Below are positions 6,684 through 12,721 of a stretch of DNA of 12,721 nucleotides, in pieces. Source of the DNA: Planctomycetaceae bacterium (GTDB lineage: Bacteria; Planctomycetota; Planctomycetia; Pirellulales; Thermoguttaceae); the NCBI GenBank assembly GCA_031288955.1, contig JAITQJ010000011.1, positions 1-12,721 on the forward strand. The letters are read 5' to 3'. A program made the position numbers and the translations under genes. A model generated the notes under the pieces. It saw nothing but the letters and a program-made list of their open reading frames with translations. It did not search any database and had not been told where the DNA came from. How positions within the stretch are numbered: position 1 is the stretch's first letter; the number at the start of each line of letters is the position of its first letter.

Positions 6684-8423
6684 TTATTTGCGGGCTGCCT
6701 TAAATTTTTCCAACGCTTTTTGAAAGACCGTAACTTCCGGTGCAGAGCGGACGACCCGCTCCTGCGTTTCTACCGCCTTGCCGATTTCGCCGCCGAGAAA
6801 ATAGACCGCCGACAATGTGTCGGTGTAACTCAAGTCCTCCGGCTCCGCCTGAACCGCCGCATTTATCAACGCTTTCGCCGATGGATAATCGCCGTCCGTG
6901 TGCGCTAAAAGCCAAGCCGCCTGATTACAAGCCGCCGCCGCTGCCTGACGGCGGTCATCTGCGTCGTTCGACGGAGGTATCGCCGTATTCTGAATGTTCA
7001 CTAACGATTGATGACTCCAATACTTCACATTGCTGCGATAATCTGCATCCGTACCTTTATTTGCCTTACAGTAACGATGAGCCAAAATCAGCAAATCAAT
7101 ATCCGTTTTATCCAACCCCAATCCCTTGTCGAGATATTCCCGAACCTTCAGCCAATCGCCCGTTCCGGCAGATTGTTCCGCCAAACAAGAATAACGCCGT
7201 ATTTGGGCTTCCGATGTTATCGCTTGTCCATTGCTTAACTTTTTCGTGTATTCCTCCGTTCCCGCCAATTCAATGACTTTGTCGTAAAACTTCACGGCAG
7301 CCGTATAATCCGTTGTCAGAACCGATATATCCGCTGCACTGTTTGCACTGCGGATTTTCAGGACGATATAACCGCCGTCAATAATCTTTCCGAAATGCGG
7401 CAAAGCCCAGCGCAGGCGGTAATTTTGCTGCAGCCAGCGGGCAGCGTAATAATGTTCGTGCATTTTCCAGTCGTCGTCCAACTCAATGGCTTGCACCGGT
7501 TCGCTGCTGCGGACTTCCTGTGCCTCAACCGCAAGAGCCGCCTCGGTATTTTTTTTACACTCCTGCGATAAACCGGCAGCATCCTGCACGATTGCCGCGG
7601 CATAATACATCAGAATATCAGCGGCATTACCGGGCTGAATCACGCTGTACTCCGGCTTCGCCTGAAATGCCGCAACACGTTGAGTTACATTACGGACACG
7701 TTGTTGGAAACCGGTTAGTGCCTTTTTTTCTGCGGTCTCTTGTTGTGCCGTCTCCATATCGCAGCGCAATGCCGCATAATCGGCAAGCAGCGAAAATAAT
7801 CCGCCGCTTCCGTTGTCTTCTGAAGCAGCGTCGGCTACAGCCTCTTTAAGCGGCATAAAGGTATCTCTGATATGCCGGTACCATTTTGTCCGCAGCGATA
7901 TTTTAGCGGGCGGCGAAGCCAGCAGGCATTTAGCGGCTTCGATTCGTAAAGTTTCGCTTTCGTCAAAGCGGACGAGGCGGCAGAGCGTTTGCAGTCCTTC
8001 GCCGTTGGACGCATCGGAAAAAATGTCAGCAAAGAGCCGGATAATGCGGGCTTTGGCAGCCGGATTGCCTTCGAGCGTGTATTGCCGAATCCAGTATTCG
8101 ACGGCGGGATTTTCCTGACGAATAAACTGCTGCTCGATTTGCGTCAGGATTTTTTCCGCCCGCCGCACAACTTCGATGTCCTCGCTTGTTTTTGCTTTTT
8201 GCACTGCCGGATACGCTTCGAGACCGCTGTTGAGCAGATGAACTTCGGCACGTTGGCGGACGATATAACTTTCATCACCGAGTTGTCCAATCCAGCGTGC
8301 GATATTCTGCCGCAAAGCCGCCTTGCCGCTTTCCGTCTTATTTTGCGGCGAATCAGCCCGGCTCCCTGCGGTCAAAACGCAAAAAATAATACAAATAACG
8401 AAAAATTTGTTCGTGTTCATCAT
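6684..8423 (-). CDS. Secreted HEAT-repeat / TPR protein of unknown function
   Basis: About 579 residues, with an N-terminal signal peptide (NKFFVICIIFCVLTAGSRA). A HEAT-like unit follows at about 40-95, containing SYIVRQRAEVHLLNSG and EVVRRAEKIL, a layout common in planctomycete exported proteins. A second helical-repeat stretch lies around 105-190. The C-terminus (about 497-579) has TPR-type helices, with NQAAWLLAHTDGDYPSAKAL, then DTLSAVYFLGGEIGKAVE and a final KALEKFKAARK. No catalytic motif is visible, so a scaffold or protein-interaction role outside the cytoplasm is the most one can say. Two ATGs (8423, 8420) directly follow a TTG at 8426; I chose the first ATG. It starts 36 bases after the GH89 gene on the same strand and is probably co-transcribed, but a functional link to the glycosidase is inference. 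Confidence 0.75.
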   Translation of the reverse strand: MMNTNKFFVICIIFCVLTAGSRADSPQNKTESGKAALRQNIARWIGQLGDESYIVRQRAEVHLLNSGLEAYPAVQKAKTSEDIEVVRRAEKILTQIEQQFIRQENPAVEYWIRQYTLEGNPAAKARIIRLFADIFSDASNGEGLQTLCRLVRFDESETLRIEAAKCLLASPPAKISLRTKWYRHIRDTFMPLKEAVADAASEDNGSGGLFSLLADYAALRCDMETAQQETAEKKALTGFQQRVRNVTQRVAAFQAKPEYSVIQPGNAADILMYYAAAIVQDAAGLSQECKKNTEAALAVEAQEVRSSEPVQAIELDDDWKMHEHYYAARWLQQNYRLRWALPHFGKIIDGGYIVLKIRSANSAADISVLTTDYTAAVKFYDKVIELAGTEEYTKKLSNGQAITSEAQIRRYSCLAEQSAGTGDWLKVREYLDKGLGLDKTDIDLLILAHRYCKANKGTDADYRSNVKYWSHQSLVNIQNTAIPPSNDADDRRQAAAAACNQAAWLLAHTDGDYPSAKALINAAVQAEPEDLSYTDTLSAVYFLGGEIGKAVETQERVVRSAPEVTVFQKALEKFKAARK

Positions 8424-8459
8424 CAAATCGTACCAGTAAAATGTCTGACCGCCAGCGGT

Positions 8460-11081
8460 CTATTTTTCAAACACGAGGACTTCGGCAAGGTGCCGTCCTG
8501 TGTTGGCGGAATTGCTTGTCTGGGTGATACGCAAATAACGGATTTTTTGCGGCGGAAACTCACAGGTGTAACCCTTTGCGGTCGAAAGTTCTGAATTGCT
8601 GCGTCTGTCGGAAAGAAGCGTCCACGTGTTCCCATCAAGCGAACCCTCCACCAAAAAACCATAAGAACGTTTGTCCCTGTAATAGCCCACCACAACGACC
8701 CTGCCGACCGTTTCCAACTCTTCCAAATCGACCTGCCACCACGCCGTACCGGTTTCGCTTTTCACATCGCAGCCCCAAAAGAAATCGGTATCAATAACAC
8801 CGTCATTGGCAAGCGAAGCGTCCATTTTAGGAAACGAAGCAGAACAAGTAACCGGTTTATTGACCGCAAGATGATTGATTGGTTTAGGAAGAGCCAAATC
8901 CTCGCCGTATTTTTCCAAAAATTCTTTGGCGATAGCGACCGCATTTTCACCGCTGACCCGCGTTGGAAAAACTGCCGTCTCTTTATCCCAAGCCTCGGCA
9001 AATGCCTGCATCTTCCGGTCAAACTCTTTCGCATCCCAAGCCTTGTTCTCCGTCAGCAAACGCTCTAGTTCTTCATAATAAATGCGCCAGCGTTTCGCAT
9101 AATAGCCGCTCAACATTCCCGACCAGGTTCGGCTCGAATAATCGTTAACCACCGAAGCGGTGTTCATATCCCAAAGCGTAATCATCAGCCGCGCATTCCA
9201 CTCATAATGCTTCCGCTCCTCTGCCGTCTTGCCCCAACGCTTCGCACTTTCAAGCCAGGTGCCGAGCAGAAAATTCGGATTTGCTGCCAATAGCCGGTCA
9301 ATGTCGTTGAATAAAACGTCCATCTTATCGGCAGTTGCCTTCAACTTATCCCTGTCCTTCGCTGCATAAGCGTCTTCAAGTTCATTGTAATACTTCTTTA
9401 CAAGTGTTGCCAGCAACTCCTGCGAAAGATGCACGACATCATACTGATATGACGACTGCTGCCCAAATTCCTTTTCCGTTTCCAACAGTAATTTCAAAGC
9501 GGAGTACATCGGTTGTATCAATTTAGGCGGTCTTACGGCTTTACCGTAACGATTTGCCCAGCCGCCCTTTATCCAAACGGTGTTATTGCCCATATTATCC
9601 ACATAATTATAGACCGAATGATGCAGCAGTTCCCACGCCTTTTGCACTTTTTCGTTGGAATTGTCATCATTGGATTTTCCATAACGGCGTGTTACAAAAT
9701 CCTTGAGCCAATCCGCTGTTTTCGGAATCTCCGTCCGCCAAATCATATCCGCCTGCCAATCGTCAATCACGGGATTGTAACCGAGACCTTCCATAATGTA
9801 ACCGATGCCGACGGGACGATTGTCCGGCTGCGATAATGCCCGCCGCAAATCATTTTCCATAAAGTCGAGATTACCGAACACGCCGACACGTCCGCCGAAA
9901 TTTTGAATGATGCTCCAAATCCAGTTTTGTCCGCTAAACGATTCTGTCCGGCTCCATACAGGACGTTGTTCGCACATCAGGTCAATGCACAAAAGTTTTT
10001 CCTTTGGAACGCTCAACAGAAACGCATCCCGCTGCGGTTTTTTCCAAAAACCTTCGTTGAGAAAAATCCAGCCTTGCAGAACCCAGACGGCATCGGGGTC
10101 GGCACTGCGCATTCCTTCATAAATTGCGCCGCCCATTTTTCGCAGCACAGCGGGGTCTTTACTCGGCGGTGTCATTTCGATAAAAGAGTCCGAAGCGTAA
10201 AGGTGATTGGTGCCGTAAAGTTTCGTTTGCTCTTCGACAAATGCTTTGCCGAATTCGGCGAAGAACGGGTCGGCAGGGTCGATAAAATACGTGGACGGAA
10301 AATCAATCCAGGGCGTTAATTTGACGAGTTTCGTTTCAGGACGGACTTCGGCAATTTTTTTCGGTACGTGTCCGGTAAAACCTTGTAAAATCGGGGTCAT
10401 TCCGAGTTCCCGTTCGCGGGCAAGGATTTTCTTTTCAAGTTCAACGTGGTCGTCAATCCAACTGTTCGGCAGCGGACCTGCCCAACCGTCAATGCAGCCC
10501 ATCCAGCCGAAGCCGAGATAAGCGGGACCGACGTAAAAATCCTGCATCTGCTCATCGGAAAGACCGTAGCGTTTGCCGACATTCCGCCAGACACCTTCCT
10601 GACCGGTAACGGACAGCGGAGCGTTTACGCCGTAAAAAGCCATCAGGTCAATCATCTGTTCCCAGTCGTTCCAGTCCCACCAGGCGAGTGTATAACTAAA
10701 ACAGCAATAGTTAAAGTAATAGCGGTATTTGTACGGCGTGGCAATCCGCACTTTTTCTTTAACAACCGGCAGCGGCGAGGGAATGTTGAGTTGTTCTGTG
10801 CGGAAGGAAATCTGGCAGTTGCAATGGTATTTGAGGAACCAGTTGACACCGGAAGCCATTGCGGCGGCATTATTACCGCGGACAATGAGTTTGCCGTTTG
10901 CACTTTCGAGTTCAAACACGTCCCGTTCGGTATCGGGCGGAATTGCCTCGAATTGGACATTGCCGGCGAGGGCAGGTATTCGCCGCAGCAGCAAATTTTT
11001 TGCGGCGGTTTCCGCAGGATGCTGTGCTAAAGCGGGAATAGCGCAACAAACGAACACGATGGAGAGAATGAACTTTTTCAT
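8460..11081 (-). CDS. Secreted alpha-N-acetylglucosaminidase (GH89) with C-terminal F5/8 type C (CBM32-like) module
   Basis: The 873-residue protein has a signal peptide (MKKFILSIVFVCCAIPALAQ). Its domain order follows GH89: a small N-terminal domain (about 20-110), a catalytic barrel beginning YKYRYYFNYCCFSYTLAWWDW, then a helical C-terminal domain to about 735. The two expected acidic catalytic residues appear as Glu302 (YASDSFIEMTPP, acid/base) and Glu431 (GIGYIMEGLGYNPVIDDW, nucleophile). Residues about 738-873 form a discoidin-type galactose-binding-like module (LAVNKPVTCSAS to HLAEVLVFEK) that probably anchors the enzyme to glycans. GH89 enzymes remove terminal alpha-GlcNAc, as in gastric mucin or heparan-type chains; the real substrate here is not known. 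It has its own promoter (11135-11107) and is followed closely by the HEAT/TPR gene. Confidence 0.93.
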   Translation of the reverse strand: MKKFILSIVFVCCAIPALAQHPAETAAKNLLLRRIPALAGNVQFEAIPPDTERDVFELESANGKLIVRGNNAAAMASGVNWFLKYHCNCQISFRTEQLNIPSPLPVVKEKVRIATPYKYRYYFNYCCFSYTLAWWDWNDWEQMIDLMAFYGVNAPLSVTGQEGVWRNVGKRYGLSDEQMQDFYVGPAYLGFGWMGCIDGWAGPLPNSWIDDHVELEKKILARERELGMTPILQGFTGHVPKKIAEVRPETKLVKLTPWIDFPSTYFIDPADPFFAEFGKAFVEEQTKLYGTNHLYASDSFIEMTPPSKDPAVLRKMGGAIYEGMRSADPDAVWVLQGWIFLNEGFWKKPQRDAFLLSVPKEKLLCIDLMCEQRPVWSRTESFSGQNWIWSIIQNFGGRVGVFGNLDFMENDLRRALSQPDNRPVGIGYIMEGLGYNPVIDDWQADMIWRTEIPKTADWLKDFVTRRYGKSNDDNSNEKVQKAWELLHHSVYNYVDNMGNNTVWIKGGWANRYGKAVRPPKLIQPMYSALKLLLETEKEFGQQSSYQYDVVHLSQELLATLVKKYYNELEDAYAAKDRDKLKATADKMDVLFNDIDRLLAANPNFLLGTWLESAKRWGKTAEERKHYEWNARLMITLWDMNTASVVNDYSSRTWSGMLSGYYAKRWRIYYEELERLLTENKAWDAKEFDRKMQAFAEAWDKETAVFPTRVSGENAVAIAKEFLEKYGEDLALPKPINHLAVNKPVTCSASFPKMDASLANDGVIDTDFFWGCDVKSETGTAWWQVDLEELETVGRVVVVGYYRDKRSYGFLVEGSLDGNTWTLLSDRRSNSELSTAKGYTCEFPPQKIRYLRITQTSNSANTGRHLAEVLVFEK

Positions 11082-11106
11082 AGCGGTTTGGGCTGCTGCC
11101 TCTTTT

Positions 11107-11135
11107 ATTTTACCGTTTGCCGGTATTTATTCCAA
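11107..11135 (-). promoter_or_regulatory. Promoter of the GH89 glycosidase gene
   Basis: On the minus strand TTGGAA (11135-11130) and TAAAAT (11112-11107) are spaced by 17 bp, 25 bases before the ATG at 11081. The short leader has no well-placed Shine-Dalgarno; AAAGAGG lies 17 bases upstream of the start, too far for normal use. Confidence 0.55.
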
Positions 11136-11170
11136 CAGTCTATCACACGCCGCGCAAGCGCAAGTAAAAG

Positions 11171-11190
11171 CGCAAGCAATTTTGCTTGCG
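11171..11190 (-). terminator. Probable rho-independent terminator of prfB
   Basis: CGCAAGCAA and TTGCTTGCG form a perfect 9-bp inverted repeat around TT. In the minus-strand transcript the stem is followed by CTTTTACTT. It lies 40 bases after the prfB stop and before the GH89 promoter, where a terminator is expected. The T-run is short and interrupted. Copies of GCGCAAG continue to the left. Confidence 0.6.
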
Positions 11191-11229
11191 ATTCTTTCAA
11201 GATGTTTTTTCCCTGTACTGGTGGAACGG

Positions 11230-12319
11230 CTACACGACTCTCCAGCGTAAAAATGCGTCTAAAAAACCTTGGATACCGCCGTCGAGAACCTGGTGAAAGT
11301 TGCCGACCTGATAGCCGGTGCGTGAGTCTTTGACACGTTGGTCAGGATGAAGAAAGTAATTGCGTATCTGAGAACCGAAACCAACCTTCGCCATATTTTT
11401 ATACTTTTCCGCCATTGCCAACTCCCGCTTTTCTTCCTCGGCGCGTATCAGCCGCGCCCGCAGCATCTTCCACGCCATCGCCCTGTTTTTGTGCTGACTC
11501 CGCTCCATTTGGCAATACACAACCGTATTGGTCGGAATATGCGTCAAGCGGATGGCACTCGACGTTTTATTGACGTGCTGTCCGCCGGCACCGCTTGCCC
11601 GCATCGTGTCTTCACGGACATCTTCATCACGAATGTCGATGTTTATAGAATCATCTATTTCCGGCGAAACATCGACCGCCGCAAAACTTGTCTGCCGCTT
11701 GCTCTCGGAATTGAACGGACTGATCCGCACAAGACGATGCATACCGGCTTCGCCTTTCAGATAGCCGTATGCCATCGGACCGCGGACAACAAAGCCGCAA
11801 CTGTTGATACCGGCTTCTTCGTTTTCCTGCCAATCAAGGAGTTCGACATCATAACCGTTCGACTTTGCCCAGAGCGAATACATCCGAAAGAGCATTTCCG
11901 CCCAATCGTTTGCATCAGTTCCGCCGTCCCTTGCATTAACGGTAACGATAGCGGCGTTACCGTCATACGGTCCGTTGAGCAGGGCTTTTGTTTCGAGTTC
12001 TTCGAGTTGTTCTTCGAGATGCTTTAACTTTTCCGGTATTTCGGCGGACAGTTCGTCATCGTCGAGTTCAAACATCAGTTCGAGGTCGGTCAGTTCGGCG
12101 AGCATTTCGTCGAAAGGCTTCAAAACGGCTTTCAGGGAGCGGAGTTTTCCGACGAGTGTTTGTGCTTTTTCCTGGTCGTCCCAAAAATTCGGGGCGGACA
12201 TTTCGTTTTCGATGCTTTTCGTTTGTTCGTTTTTATCAGCGTAGTCAAAGAGAGTCCCGCAGTTGAGTCAACCGCAGCCGGATTTGTTCAGCCAGATTTA
12301 TCCAATCGTTGGGAATCAT
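11230..12319 (-). CDS. prfB: Peptide chain release factor 2, expressed through a +1 programmed frameshift
   Basis: The product recognises UGA and UAA stop codons and triggers peptide release. The main frame (12246-11230) has the SPF codon-recognition tripeptide in RLVRISPFNSESKRQ and the catalytic GGQ loop in RASGAGGQHVNKTSSAIRLT, which together mark RF2. A short first frame starts at ATG 12319 and encodes MIPNDWINLAEQ to LRDSL (24 codons) before an in-frame TGA at 12247-12245. A +1 shift on CTT skips the T at 12247 and continues DYADKNEQTK into the long frame. The joined protein is 362 residues, close to the 365 of E. coli RF2, and its N-terminus aligns with that protein's. Starting at the internal ATG 12201 instead would lose 39 conserved residues. 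It has its own promoter, and a leader hairpin precedes the start. Confidence 0.95.
12244..12262 (-). promoter_or_regulatory. prfB: prfB programmed +1 frameshift site
   Basis: The minus strand reads CTGCGGGACTCTCTTTGAC. CTT TGA C is the conserved slippery codon, stop codon and stop-context base of bacterial prfB. A purine/G-rich CGGGA lies four bases upstream of CTT, a weaker Shine-Dalgarno-like stimulator than the AGGGGG of E. coli. When RF2 is scarce the ribosome pauses at UGA and slips, so the protein controls its own synthesis. Confidence 0.93.
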
Positions 12320-12366
12320 TATGGTTTCATTGTTAGCGGAGAATTACCGGAAAACGGACATTGCGA

Positions 12367-12387
12367 AATGTGTTTTGGGAACACATT
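12367..12387 (-). promoter_or_regulatory. 8-bp inverted repeat in the prfB leader
   Basis: AATGTGTT (12367-12374) and AACACATT (12380-12387) form a perfect stem around TTGGG, just downstream of the prfB -10 box. It could be a leader hairpin or a repressor site at the transcription start. No T-run follows. Confidence 0.45.
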
Positions 12388-12395
12388 CGCCCGTT

Positions 12396-12424
12396 ATTGT
12401 CAGGTTTTCGATTCAAATTGTCAA
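12396..12424 (-). promoter_or_regulatory. prfB promoter
   Basis: On the minus strand a perfect TTGACA (12424-12419) is followed after 17 bp by GACAAT (12401-12396). This gives a leader of about 70 bases before ATG 12319. It is divergent from the tRNA promoter, and the two -35 boxes are 32 bp apart. Confidence 0.6.
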
Positions 12425-12447
12425 CTCCTCTGTGTGCTTGTTTGGTT

Positions 12448-12456
12448 CCCCCCCCC
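12448..12456. repeat. C9 homopolymer between the divergent prfB and tRNA-Arg promoters
   Basis: Nine consecutive C residues abut the -35 box of the tRNA promoter (TTGATT at 12457). Tracts of this length are prone to slippage and also to assembly error. Confidence 0.9.
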
Positions 12457-12484
12457 TTGATTTTCGTGTAATTTTTTCTATACT
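12457..12484 (+). promoter_or_regulatory. tRNA-Arg promoter
   Basis: TTGATT (12457-12462) and TATACT (12479-12484) are spaced by 16 bp. The predicted start lies a few bases upstream of the mature tRNA 5' end at 12495. Confidence 0.65.
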
Positions 12485-12494
12485 GGACTATATT

Positions 12495-12568
<74 letters not shown>

Positions 12569-12639
12569 ATTTATAACCTCATACAGTACAAAGGCTTGCA
12601 ACCGGTGTAACGCCGCATAGTTTGCGATTTTAACCGAGC

Positions 12640-12663
12640 AAAGTGTCCAGAACTGGACACTTT
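12640..12663. repeat. Perfect palindrome downstream of tRNA-Arg
   Basis: AAAGTGTCCAG and CTGGACACTTT flank AA, giving 11-bp perfect arms. As RNA it would form a 10-11 bp hairpin with a very tight loop; only a short TTT is present at its end, so terminator function is uncertain. As DNA it could be a dimeric regulator site ahead of a gene starting near 12686, or part of a dispersed repeat. Confidence 0.7.
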
Positions 12664-12685
12664 ACGAAGCAAAAAAGGCAATACT

Positions 12686-12721
12686 ATGGGGAAAGGGGAT
12701 ATTTTGTCCCGTCCACCCAGA
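12686..12721 (+). CDS. Possible start of a gene cut by the right edge
   Basis: ATG at 12686 opens a frame of 12 codons (MGKGDILSRPPR) that runs off the window. AAAAAAGG lies six bases upstream as a possible ribosome binding site, and the palindrome at 12640-12663 could regulate it. The sequence is too short to identify. Confidence 0.25.
   Translation, partial: MGKGDILSRPPR

Noticed and set aside
8424..8426. TTG start codon for the HEAT/TPR gene
   Set aside because: Two ATG codons follow at once and no Shine-Dalgarno favours the TTG.
11230..12201. prfB starting at the internal ATG 12201 as a plain single-frame gene
   Set aside because: The upstream frame encodes the conserved RF2 N-terminus and joins it through an intact CTT TGA C frameshift site.
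12686..12721. Ribosomal protein Thx (MGKGD start)
   Set aside because: Only the first five residues match; the following ILSRPPR lacks the basic KKTRRGKI-type continuation.

Overview
The window looks like a chromosomal segment of a PVC-group bacterium, most likely a planctomycete. The evidence is protein content: a large secreted protein of the hydrazine-synthase-alpha-related type with two c-type haem motifs, a secreted HEAT/TPR protein, a squalene/phytoene-synthase family enzyme, a prepilin peptidase with a long insertion, and a secreted GH89 alpha-N-acetylglucosaminidase with a C-terminal discoidin-type module. The GH89 enzyme fits a glycan-rich habitat such as an animal or insect gut, but that is inference. 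Only some genes have a clear Shine-Dalgarno sequence (the glycosyltransferase, thioredoxin and HzsA-related genes).

Layout from left to right: (1) 1-231, minus strand: the 5' end of a family-2 glycosyltransferase, cut by the window edge. A tandem pentanucleotide array, (TTCTG)13 on the plus strand, lies directly after its start codon. It has its own near-consensus promoter and Shine-Dalgarno. At 13 copies the start codon is out of frame with the catalytic domain; 11, 14 or 17 copies would restore the frame. This is the layout of a phase-variable gene caught in an OFF state and is the most interesting feature here. (2) 537-1412, plus: an A24 prepilin peptidase. (3) 3355-1416, minus: a compact thioredoxin / ilvN / squalene-phytoene synthase cluster, convergent with the peptidase (3 bp gap). 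(4) 3567-6452, plus: the HzsA-related di-haem beta-propeller protein, divergent from thioredoxin. (5) 11081-6684, minus: GH89 glycosidase followed by a HEAT/TPR secreted protein, probably one transcript. (6) 12319-11230, minus: prfB (RF2), with an in-frame UGA and a +1 programmed frameshift, followed by a hairpin terminator. (7) 12495-12568, plus: tRNA-Arg(ACG), with a good promoter divergent from the prfB promoter and a C9 tract between them, then a perfect 24-bp palindrome and perhaps the start of another gene at the right edge.

Functional links are modest. The GH89/HEAT-TPR pair and the HzsA-related protein all carry export signals and probably act outside the cytoplasm. The thioredoxin/ilvN/terpenoid synthase genes look co-transcribed for no obvious pathway reason. 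prfB shows the classic autoregulatory UGA.
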